Shown: piece by piece, positions 9,115-16,585 of the stretch
How positions within the stretch are numbered: the first letter of the stretch is position 1
How the letters are laid out: the number at the start of each line of letters is the position of its first letter
Assembly: GCF_000190435.1 (NCBI RefSeq)
Contig: NC_015152.1
Span: forward strand, 1,122,458 to 1,186,457
Source of the DNA: Sphaerochaeta globosa str. Buddy
Lineage (GTDB): Bacteria > Spirochaetota > Spirochaetia > Sphaerochaetales > Sphaerochaetaceae
Reading direction: 5' to 3'
Length of the DNA stretch: 64,000 nucleotides
The notes under the pieces: model-generated
Databases searched by the model: none
The model's input: the letters and a program-made list of their open reading frames with translations, nothing else
Told to the model about the DNA's origin: nothing
Position numbers and translations under genes: made by a program

Positions 9115-9726
9115 ATGAAACGAACCTTGTATGGGAGCCTGTTGCTCATTGGCGTGATGCTGTTGCTTCTCTCCTGTCAGTCTGGTGTTTCGGTCAACCG
9201 TCTCAGTTCTGATACTGACATCGATTTAAGCGGCAACTGGAATGATACGGATATCCGCATTGTCTCGGAAGCCTTGGTGGAGTCGAGTTTCTCCACACCT
9301 TGGATTACCCAGTTCCGTATGAAGCATCCGGGTAAAAACCCCGTGGTGATCGTAGGGACCTTTCTTAATCGCAGTAGCGAACATATTGATACCTCCATAA
9401 TTGCCAAACGGTATGAGATGGCTCTCATCAACTCAGGCAAGGTCGATATGGTTGCCGACCAATCCTTCCGTGCTTCTGTACGTGATGAGAGGGAAGAACA
9501 GCAGTATTTTGCCAGTGAGGAGACTGCCAAGGCTTTGGGTAAGGAGATTGGCGCAGATTTCCTTTTACAGGGAGCAGTACGAACCAATCTTGACCAAAGC
9601 GGAAAACAAATGGTCAGGACCTATTATGTCTCTGCCGAGTTGATCGACATTGAGACCAACCGCAAGGTGTGGGTTGGTGAAGAGACCATCAAGAAGCTCA
9701 TCAAACAGAGCAAATACAAGTTCTAG
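9115..9726 (+). CDS. LpoB-like lipoprotein (penicillin-binding-protein activator family)
   Basis: A 203-residue lipoprotein. ATG 9115 has GAGGAG 8 nt upstream; the signal peptide ends with lipobox LLLSC. Shortly after comes LSGNWNDTD, the hallmark of LpoB (E. coli has a near-identical GRWNDTD), and further on NPVVIVGTFLNRSSEHIDT, GADFLLQGAVRT and a tail with ETNRKVWVGEE, all family features. In E. coli LpoB reaches across the periplasm and activates PBP1b; spirochaetes have peptidoglycan in the same compartment, so a related role is plausible. It heads a five-gene run in which the genes are 3-14 nt apart. Confidence 0.88.
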   Translation: MKRTLYGSLLLIGVMLLLLSCQSGVSVNRLSSDTDIDLSGNWNDTDIRIVSEALVESSFSTPWITQFRMKHPGKNPVVIVGTFLNRSSEHIDTSIIAKRYEMALINSGKVDMVADQSFRASVRDEREEQQYFASEETAKALGKEIGADFLLQGAVRTNLDQSGKQMVRTYYVSAELIDIETNRKVWVGEETIKKLIKQSKYKF

Positions 9727-9734
9727 GAGGTCCG

Positions 9735-10760
9735 ATGACCAAGCTTGGCAGATTTTCGGTCCTTCTTTTGCTTCCACTCTTGCTTGTCTCCTGTACCATG
9801 CTGGGTTACTCACGCTCAGGTGAGCCTGCATGGATGCAAAGTACCTATGATGGGAAATTCAATGAGGCGACCTACCTTTGTGCCGTCGGTTCCGGTTCAA
9901 GCAGGGAACGTGCTGTAGAGTCAGCCCTTTCTTCGCTGTCGCAGATATTCAATGCACAGGTCCGTTCGGTTACCGAAGTAACCAGTCTTTCCAGCCGCGA
10001 AACAGATACAGCAGGAAATGTGAGTTTTGCCGAATCCACAGATTTGTTGGATATCGGACGTGTTGCTTCCAATACCGAGCAAATCATCGGTGCTGAGGTT
10101 GTCAGCACGTATACTGATGCAATGGGTCGTGTCCATGTTCGGGTGGCCTTGCATCGCAAGCGCACCGCACAGCTCTATCAGAATAGAATCGCAGAACTCT
10201 CCACTGCATTGGCACAGGCTCGGACGAAGAGCGCTCTTGCTTCCGATTCCATACGTTCCTATGTGTTGTTGTTGCAGGCCAAGAGCCTGGCGAGGGAACA
10301 ACAAGGTCTGTATGACCAATTGCAGGTATTGCTCAGAGAGCCGCAGCGGCAGGTGTTGCTCGGCTATGAAATGGAACTTGCCACTCTTGCCCAGCAGATC
10401 CAGATCAAGGTGGACGTTGTCTCCGATGGTGCAAGTACTCCTGTTTTGCAGGCTGCGTTCGAGAAAGGCTTACAGGACTTCGGCTTTAGGATTTCTGAAC
10501 AACCATCCGGTCCTGTTCTCTTGGTGCATTATGAGGTTCAGCCTCTTAGCATGGCTGACAGCCCGTACCGATATGCCCGCTACAACCTTTCTGTTCAACT
10601 TAAGCATAGTTCCCAAACCTATCTTTCTTATGAAAAAGGCGAACGGGAAGCGGCTCTCTCGGAAGTGGATGCTGTGGCAAAAGCCTTGCGTTCGGCAAGC
10701 AACAGCGGTGTTGAAGAATTCTTTAGCCTCATGCTGACAACGGCAGGGGATGAAACGTAG
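9735..10760 (+). CDS. LPP20-family lipoprotein (long form)
   Basis: A 341-residue lipoprotein with signal peptide ending LLVSC. After the anchor come PAWMQS and a segment reading YLCAVGSGSSRERAVESAL, the typical LPP20 arrangement (W after a proline, then GxGSS followed by an alanine-rich helix). A second copy of a similar beta/alpha fold may lie in the C-terminal half (VDVVSDGASTPVLQAAFEKGLQDFG). LPP20 proteins are outer-membrane-linked lipoproteins of unknown function, first named in Helicobacter. AGGAGG stands 6 nt upstream of the ATG, 8 nt after the lpoB-like stop, so translation is probably coupled. Confidence 0.8.
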   Translation: MTKLGRFSVLLLLPLLLVSCTMLGYSRSGEPAWMQSTYDGKFNEATYLCAVGSGSSRERAVESALSSLSQIFNAQVRSVTEVTSLSSRETDTAGNVSFAESTDLLDIGRVASNTEQIIGAEVVSTYTDAMGRVHVRVALHRKRTAQLYQNRIAELSTALAQARTKSALASDSIRSYVLLLQAKSLAREQQGLYDQLQVLLREPQRQVLLGYEMELATLAQQIQIKVDVVSDGASTPVLQAAFEKGLQDFGFRISEQPSGPVLLVHYEVQPLSMADSPYRYARYNLSVQLKHSSQTYLSYEKGEREAALSEVDAVAKALRSASNSGVEEFFSLMLTTAGDET

Positions 10761-10774
10761 TTGGAGGTTTCACA

Positions 10775-11359
10775 ATGAAAACAAAGTATGCGGTAATCGC
10801 ACTCGTTTTGCTGGCACTCACCTTGAGTGGATGTTCATCGACCAAAGTCAAGGAAGCTCCGGCTCCTGCCCGTCCTGTAATAATCGGCGCTGAAGGCATC
10901 CCCCAGCCGGAGTGGGTCTATAAGACAGTCTCCACCCAGGATGTGCATTTTGAGACTGGGTATGGAAAAATGAGCGACAAGCAGAATTCCATCAAACGAG
11001 CTACCGTGGAAGCCAAGAATAAGATTGCCGCTTGGGTGAGTACGTCGGTCAAGGAAGTAGTTGTCACGTACGTCAATGATGCCGGCAGTGGAGCGGACCG
11101 CCAAGCTCTTGATGCTATGGAAGTGATCAGCCAGCAGGTTGCAGAAGCTACGCTCAGCGGAGTGACCACCGAAGAGGTCTGGGTCGACGCTGAAGGTGGA
11201 GTCTGGGTGCTTTGCTCCATTCCGATGGCCAACATCGAAAAGAATTTTGAACCGGCCGCTGAAGCCGTTGCAGAAGCTTTCGTAGAAAGTGATGCTGCAG
11301 CAGCTGCAAATGCGAAAATGAAAGACGCTTTTGCCAATCTGCTGAAGGGAGCAATGTAA
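10775..11359 (+). CDS. LPP20-family lipoprotein
   Basis: A 194-residue lipoprotein with lipobox LTLSGC and a short Ala/Pro linker. The LPP20 core is visible: PEWVYK, GYGKMSDKQNSIKRATVEAKNKIAAWV, and VWVLCSIP before an alanine-rich C-terminal helix. It is a clear paralogue of the gene at 12136 (same length, same VWVL core and alanine-rich tail). GGAGG lies upstream of the start, 14 nt after the previous gene. No enzyme motif is present; a structural or scaffolding envelope role is inferred. Confidence 0.8.
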   Translation: MKTKYAVIALVLLALTLSGCSSTKVKEAPAPARPVIIGAEGIPQPEWVYKTVSTQDVHFETGYGKMSDKQNSIKRATVEAKNKIAAWVSTSVKEVVVTYVNDAGSGADRQALDAMEVISQQVAEATLSGVTTEEVWVDAEGGVWVLCSIPMANIEKNFEPAAEAVAEAFVESDAAAAANAKMKDAFANLLKGAM

Positions 11360-11362
11360 GCT

Positions 11363-12124
11363 TTGCCCTTCAGAAGAAGCCATCTCCTGCTCTGCCTGTG
11401 TATACTTCTGTTTTTCGGTGGTTGTACAACCATCAAGCAGGAGAGCGGTGGTGATGCGCTTTCGCTTTTGGATGTCAGCAGGTATCCCGGTAATGTCTAT
11501 GTAGGCGTTTCCGGGCCGTATTCCACCAAAAAGAGGATGGTTGAAGAAGCCATCCTCTCTGCTGCCAAAAGCATTCATCTCAATAGGGCACTTGCCTTGG
11601 ATAGTCGTTTGGTCACCAGTTATCACTCGAGCGTGGGGCTCAAATCCTTCGCTACCGAGGAGGGTGCCTATTTTGACGATACGGCAATGGCAAAAACAAT
11701 TGAGAACCTTGAAGTACTCTCGATCCAATTTGATGCGCATGCGGGAGCTGTAGTGTTGGTTGCATTTCCTGAACAGAAAGCACAACCGCGTATCTACCAA
11801 TCGGTCTTTGATGAGATGGGCAAGCCTACTTGGCTGAAAACCTATCCCGAGGTTGATGGGTATCGTTTCGGCATAGGCTCGGCAAAACGCCATTACTTTT
11901 TGAATGACTCGTTGGAAGCTGCTGATTTTGCAGCTGCGCAGAACCTGCTTGACCTGAAAACCGATCATGCATTGTCGGTGGAGAAAGTCAGTACGCACAA
12001 TGAGCAGATGCAACGGGATCTCTATCAGGCCCAACGGGGCCTTTTGACCGGATTCACCGTCCTTGCCAGATATTATGACAAGGAAACTCAGACGTACTGG
12101 AGCTTGGCCTCCTGCTATGAATAA
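11363..12124 (+). CDS. LPP20-like lipoprotein with TTG start
   Basis: A 253-residue lipoprotein. No ATG or GTG fits the signal peptide; TTG 11363, three nt after the previous stop, gives a signal peptide with lipobox FFGGC, and AAGGGAG lies 11 nt upstream. The mature protein has YVGVSGPYSTKKRMVEEAILSAAKSI, the LPP20-like glycine turn plus helix, and a second similar unit (RFGIGSAKRHYFLNDSLEAADFAAAQNLL), suggesting an internal duplication. Family assignment is weaker than for its neighbours. Part of the lpoB-LPP20 run. Confidence 0.7.
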   Translation: MPFRRSHLLLCLCILLFFGGCTTIKQESGGDALSLLDVSRYPGNVYVGVSGPYSTKKRMVEEAILSAAKSIHLNRALALDSRLVTSYHSSVGLKSFATEEGAYFDDTAMAKTIENLEVLSIQFDAHAGAVVLVAFPEQKAQPRIYQSVFDEMGKPTWLKTYPEVDGYRFGIGSAKRHYFLNDSLEAADFAAAQNLLDLKTDHALSVEKVSTHNEQMQRDLYQAQRGLLTGFTVLARYYDKETQTYWSLASCYE

Positions 12125-12135
12125 AGGATGTATCT

Positions 12136-12705
12136 ATGAAACGAACGTTGATTGTATTGCTGATAAGTATGTTGCTGCTTGCAAGCTGCGCCACACCAAA
12201 AACAAATTCCGATGGATCTCCGTATTGGACGACCCATTCACCAAAAAATACAAAGGCTATACACTATGAAGTAGCCTCCGCCAAGCAATCCACCCCGCAA
12301 TTGAGTCAGCTTCGTGCGGAATCATCTGCGAAGGACGCCATAGGCCGATGGGCATCCACCAATGTGGATAACGCACTGGTCACCTTCATCGAAGAAGCAG
12401 GGGAAGTACTTAAGACCAAGCAGATGCTTGAAGTTCTGCAAAATCTGAGTATCCAGACAGTCAATATCGGACTCAGGGGAGTTGTCTTTGAGGAACGTTA
12501 TACGGCCCCCGATGGAACTGTATGGGTGCTTGCTTCGTATCCTGTCAAGAATCTTAAGGATGCTTACAAGAAGCAGGCAGTTGAACTTGAACAACGTATA
12601 GCACTCGCCCAGGCGAATGCCCAGGAAGCGCAGGCAAAGGCTATTCAGGCTGAAGCGATGCTTGCATTCCTTGATGCACAGCTGGATCGGGATATCGAAG
12701 AATAA
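12136..12705 (+). CDS. LPP20-family lipoprotein, paralogue of the gene at 10775
   Basis: A 189-residue lipoprotein with lipobox LLASC. The core resembles the gene two places upstream: a tryptophan motif (PYWTTH), an Ala/Lys helix (SSAKDAIGRWASTNV), and TVWVLASYP. The last 45 residues are an alanine/glutamine/glutamate helix likely to form a coiled coil. It closes the five-gene run and is followed by a terminator 24 nt downstream. Confidence 0.8.
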   Translation: MKRTLIVLLISMLLLASCATPKTNSDGSPYWTTHSPKNTKAIHYEVASAKQSTPQLSQLRAESSAKDAIGRWASTNVDNALVTFIEEAGEVLKTKQMLEVLQNLSIQTVNIGLRGVVFEERYTAPDGTVWVLASYPVKNLKDAYKKQAVELEQRIALAQANAQEAQAKAIQAEAMLAFLDAQLDRDIEE

Positions 12706-12728
12706 GCATTTTGTTTGACCTATCAAGA

Positions 12729-12755
12729 GCCAAGAGATGTTTCTCTTGGCTTTTT
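12729..12755 (+). terminator. Terminator of the lpoB-LPP20 operon
   Basis: GCCAAGAGA, loop TGTT, TCTCTTGGC, then five T. Confidence 0.92.
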
Positions 12756-12818
12756 GTGAGTCCACCAGTTGACGTATTGCTGGGATTTTGCCATCTTGAG
12801 CAGAGGAGAACCCAGTAA

Positions 12819-13226
12819 ATGAGTAAGATATATATCATCCTGCTGCTTATTCTTGTTATTGTCCTGTTTGTTTCGTTTAAGAACCAACAGGTCAAGCCAG
12901 TGCAAGGCAGTGCTGCTTCCTATAAGAAAATTACCGCCCAAGAGGCGATGAATCTGATGCAAAGTGGTCAGAAACTGACCATCGTCGATGTCCGTACTCC
13001 CAGTGAATATGAGAGTGGGCATATTCAAGGGGCGATCAACGTACCCAACGAAAGTATTGCTACCAGCGTTGTATCAGCACTCCCTGATTTGGATGCCACC
13101 ATTCTAGTCTACTGCAGAAGCGGCGCACGCAGTGCCCAGGCTGCCAAGAAGCTTTTGGCGATCGGGTATACGAATGTCACAGATTTCGGCGGAATCATCA
13201 ATTGGCCGTACGAGGTAGTGCGATAG
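12819..13226 (+). CDS. Membrane-anchored rhodanese-like sulfurtransferase
   Basis: A 135-residue protein with one N-terminal membrane helix (about residues 4-22) and a single rhodanese domain. The active-site loop reads VYCRSGARS, so the catalytic cysteine is kept, and DVRTPSEYESGHIQGAINVP is the classical domain start. Small single-domain rhodaneses transfer sulfane sulfur to thiols or cyanide; the anchor places this one at the membrane, probably facing outward. The following cysteine-peptidase-like gene starts at the last base of its stop codon (TAGTG), so the two are translationally coupled. Confidence 0.9.
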   Translation: MSKIYIILLLILVIVLFVSFKNQQVKPVQGSAASYKKITAQEAMNLMQSGQKLTIVDVRTPSEYESGHIQGAINVPNESIATSVVSALPDLDATILVYCRSGARSAQAAKKLLAIGYTNVTDFGGIINWPYEVVR

Positions 13227-13846
13227 TGAATAGTGCGTTGTATCTCAAACACCCCGAGTATCTGACTATTGTCGATGATCAGGGGGCCCTCTTTCACGGT
13301 GCAGACCAAGAGTGGTTTCCCCTGTTGTGGCAACGCAAGGCCGGTTGTGGTCCAACTACTGCAAGCCACCTGGTATTGTACAACAGGCATGATTCGCGGC
13401 CGAGTAATAAACCAGACATGGTACGTCTGATGGATACTATGTGGACTCACATCACGCCCGGCATAATGGGAGTGCATTTAGTCAGTCAGTTCACCAAAGG
13501 CCTGAGCAGATTCCTTGCTGAACATGCATTGCCGTATTCCATTACCAGTATTACCGTGGCAAAAGATCGTGCGAAGCGGGTGGGTTTTGAGCAGATTGTC
13601 GCATTCATAGAAGGTGCATTACTCATCGATCAGCCGGTGGCTTTTCTCAATCTCTCATCGGGAGAAGTCAAAAACCTGGATTCGTGGCACTGGGTGACCA
13701 TTGTAGGCTTGGAACACACCGAAAATGGTGTATTGATCCACGTGTACGACGGGGGAACCCAATGGGTGATAGACTTGAAGCTTTGGTATGAGACTACGGT
13801 GCGTTCCGGTGGTTTTGTCAGCTTACAGCGCACTCAGGATCTGTGA
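13226..13846 (+). CDS. C39-like cysteine peptidase domain protein
   Basis: Probable papain-fold cysteine hydrolase of 206 residues without signal peptide or membrane helix. The cysteine motif is KAGCGPTTAS (Cys near residue 41), followed by SWHWVTIVGL, the expected histidine strand, and then a conserved-looking Asp/Gly stretch (YDGGTQWVIDL). This is the Peptidase C39-like pattern, used by bacteriocin leader peptidases and other thiol hydrolases. The GTG start at 13226 has GAGG 10 nt upstream and shares one base with the rhodanese stop. Its 3' end overlaps the convergent HD-GYP gene by 24 nt. The substrate is unknown. Confidence 0.65.
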   Translation: MNSALYLKHPEYLTIVDDQGALFHGADQEWFPLLWQRKAGCGPTTASHLVLYNRHDSRPSNKPDMVRLMDTMWTHITPGIMGVHLVSQFTKGLSRFLAEHALPYSITSITVAKDRAKRVGFEQIVAFIEGALLIDQPVAFLNLSSGEVKNLDSWHWVTIVGLEHTENGVLIHVYDGGTQWVIDLKLWYETTVRSGGFVSLQRTQDL

Positions 13847-16585
13847 CACCATCGCAGGATCGACTTCATTTCCTGCTAGTTGAGTCAAGATTTCCCTTTT
13901 TTTCTCAGGTGAACAATCCTGCAATCCCTCCCGTTCCCACACCTCTGCAAGGCGCAGCACTCGGGAGATGTACGGGATTTCTTCTGCACAGAGTCCCTTC
14001 AGATAACCCGTTCCATCCCATCGCTCGTGGTGATGCAACACCAAGGGAGCCAAGTCGATGGTTTCCTCAAAGGTATTGAGAATCCTGAATCCAGAACTTA
14101 CATGTTCTTGGTATTCTCGCTGCATTGCCGGATCGCGGCCCTTGGCATTGATCAGTTTCGTGTCCAAAACCACCTTACCGATGTCATGGTAATATCCTGC
14201 ACGGCAAATGAGGCTCAAATCTTCACTGCTGACCTGCAACAGTTTGCCGATAAGCCTAGCATGGTTTTGTACTTTTGCCGCATGGTCTCTTTCCTTGGGT
14301 GCCTTGGTAAAAAGCATATTGGTAAGGACTTCCAGCTGCTGCCGTTGGGTTTCCGTGCGTCTGAGCGTCTTCTGGCGATACATGCGGTCTTCGGCCACAT
14401 CGAACATATCGTGAATCCTCTCATCCCTGCCAGTTTTGGTCGCCCAACCTAAGGCTATGCTCCTTCTCCCTGCCAATACACTCTTCTGATCGAGGTTTGC
14501 TTGAATCCTCTCAACCACCTCCTGGGCGGTAGCATTGCTGGTATTCGGAAGCAGAATTACAAATTCATCCCCACCGATGCGACTGATAATGTCCGTCTTT
14601 CTGCAGGAGGCTGTGAGCACGTTGGCGACATCGATCAGCAAGGCATCCCCGGCGGTGTGTCCGAAAATATCATTGGTGAGTTTCAAGCCATTTACATCAC
14701 CGACGATGATGGAGAAGGGAAGGTCTTTTTCCCGATCGATACTGATGAGTTTTTCATCGAAGAAGGCTCTGTTGTTAAGCCCGGTCAATTGGTCATGAAA
14801 GCTGAGGAATTCAATCTTTTCAAGGTTGGCCTTGCGCTCGGTATTATTGGTGAAGGTGACAACAGCACCGACTACGACTTCTTCCTTGATTTGCGGATAT
14901 GAGTAGCATAATACAGCAAAATACGTTGCATCCTTTCTCCAGAAAACATCGTTCTCCATTTCAACGCCGATTCCGCTGACAAGGGTGTTTCGTATCGGAC
15001 AGTCACGTTCATCTATTGGGTTTCCGTCGGCGGTACTATGGTGGATGAGTGCATGGATATTCTTGCCCAGAAGTTCCTGCTCATTATCATAGCCTAGCAA
15101 GGAGAGGCAACTTGTATTGCAAAACGTGCAAAGCCCTTGTTGGTCGATACCGAAAATTCCTTCAGCAGTGGAATCCAGAATCAAGCGAAGGCTTTGTTGG
15201 CTTGCTTCAAGCTCCAATTCCTTTTGCTGTTTGATCATGGAAGTATGAATGCTACCAAAGAGCAACTTCACTTGGTAGCCTTCCTGCTCTCTATATCCAG
15301 AAGGATTGTTTGCAAGCAGGACTATCCCGGCAAGCCTCTGGTCGACAAAATACGCAATGGTGATCAAGCAAGTAAGCTCTTCGTCGGGTAACTCGAGATA
15401 GTCGCAAAGCGGACACGATAGTGGTGCTTGGTTTTGGATTAACGTACCACTGTCGGAAAGCAGGGTTTTGTAGTGTTGGTTCAGTTCGGCCGGCAAGTGC
15501 GAAGTGGAGGGGGAAATGTTGCCGTACCATGCCTGAACATGCAACGGCTCATCAGCAGAGTCAGCGATCAACAAGAGCCCGAAGGTGCTCTGCGTCAGCT
15601 CGGCTACCCTGTGTAATGCCACTCGCAATCTGTCTTCAGTCTTTTCATAGGATGCGAGTATATCGACCAACAACGCCGATCTCTTGAGGTTTTGCTTCAA
15701 GTCCTTTTCCTGTTGGACCTGTTCGGTGATATCGACCACAAAGGTCCCAAGTCCTGGTTTGCCATCAGGCAGGATGAGGGGGAATGTATTGATCCTATAG
15801 GTGCAATTGTTCCAGGTTGCTGTATGTTCCTGGCGCCTTTGCTCGGCCATCACTACTTCATCATTGTATTGAAGTTGTGAAGCAAAACCAGGGTGAACAA
15901 TGTTCTCAATTGTAGTATCCAGCAGCTGGTCGGCTTGTTTGCCTACAAACTGCTCCAGAGCCGCATTCACAAACTTTAGGTTCCCATTTTCATCCTGGAC
16001 ATAGCTGATACGTCTGTCGGCATCCAAAAAATTCTGCAATAGCTTGATGGAATAGTCTTGCAGCTTCCGTTGTTGTTGCAGGGTATGCATAAGCCTGATC
16101 TGGAGCACCAAAAAGAGTACGATGAAGAGACCTGATACGAGCAGCAGGGTAAACAACGCAATGGAAAGGATGCGGCTTCTGATCAAAAGCAGTTCCTGAT
16201 CGGTCCTGTCCTGCAGGAGAATCAGGTAATAATAGGTACCATCGCTGACGACACTCTGCACACCCACCTGCAGGTAGCCATTTTTTCCATCAGCCCGTTG
16301 ATACGTGACTGATTTTCCCTGCAAATGGTTGATGCTTTGGTCCTTAAGGCTCAGCAGCGAAAGAAAGGAACGTCCGGTGAGTCGCTCGGAGGGGAGGGCG
16401 AAAAAGCTGGAGGAGATGGGATTGGCATAGACAATGATTTTACTCTCTGCTTCCACCAAAAAGACAGGATTGCTCATATGCTCGATGGCAGCATCGAGCG
16501 TTGGAAGATCAGATGACCAGAGCGTCAGCGATGAGCTACAGAGAAGGAGGAAGAAAACCAATCTTTTGGGGCACAGGTTACGCAT
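13823..16585 (-). CDS. PAS-GGDEF-HD-GYP c-di-GMP signalling protein
   Basis: Bifunctional c-di-GMP candidate of about 920 residues. Order: signal peptide or first helix, PAS, a membrane helix (LFTLLLVSGLFIVLFLVLQI), PAS, a GAF-like stretch, a third PAS, GGDEF, HD-GYP. The GGDEF motif is intact (near residue 672) and an RKTD product-inhibition site lies five residues before it, so an active and feedback-controlled cyclase is predicted. The HD pair is present (YYHDIGKVVLD near 798), but the GYP motif reads GTGYL, with Leu for Pro. Start ATG 16585 has GGAGG 6 nt upstream and overlaps the upstream EAL gene by 8 nt. Confidence 0.9.
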   Translation of the reverse strand: MRNLCPKRLVFFLLLCSSSLTLWSSDLPTLDAAIEHMSNPVFLVEAESKIIVYANPISSSFFALPSERLTGRSFLSLLSLKDQSINHLQGKSVTYQRADGKNGYLQVGVQSVVSDGTYYYLILLQDRTDQELLLIRSRILSIALFTLLLVSGLFIVLFLVLQIRLMHTLQQQRKLQDYSIKLLQNFLDADRRISYVQDENGNLKFVNAALEQFVGKQADQLLDTTIENIVHPGFASQLQYNDEVVMAEQRRQEHTATWNNCTYRINTFPLILPDGKPGLGTFVVDITEQVQQEKDLKQNLKRSALLVDILASYEKTEDRLRVALHRVAELTQSTFGLLLIADSADEPLHVQAWYGNISPSTSHLPAELNQHYKTLLSDSGTLIQNQAPLSCPLCDYLELPDEELTCLITIAYFVDQRLAGIVLLANNPSGYREQEGYQVKLLFGSIHTSMIKQQKELELEASQQSLRLILDSTAEGIFGIDQQGLCTFCNTSCLSLLGYDNEQELLGKNIHALIHHSTADGNPIDERDCPIRNTLVSGIGVEMENDVFWRKDATYFAVLCYSYPQIKEEVVVGAVVTFTNNTERKANLEKIEFLSFHDQLTGLNNRAFFDEKLISIDREKDLPFSIIVGDVNGLKLTNDIFGHTAGDALLIDVANVLTASCRKTDIISRIGGDEFVILLPNTSNATAQEVVERIQANLDQKSVLAGRRSIALGWATKTGRDERIHDMFDVAEDRMYRQKTLRRTETQRQQLEVLTNMLFTKAPKERDHAAKVQNHARLIGKLLQVSSEDLSLICRAGYYHDIGKVVLDTKLINAKGRDPAMQREYQEHVSSGFRILNTFEETIDLAPLVLHHHERWDGTGYLKGLCAEEIPYISRVLRLAEVWEREGLQDCSPEKKREILTQLAGNEVDPAMVSQILSAL

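Noticed and set aside
10835-12034. 399-residue open frame on the minus strand
   Set aside because: Antisense to two lipoprotein genes with clear signal peptides and ribosome sites.
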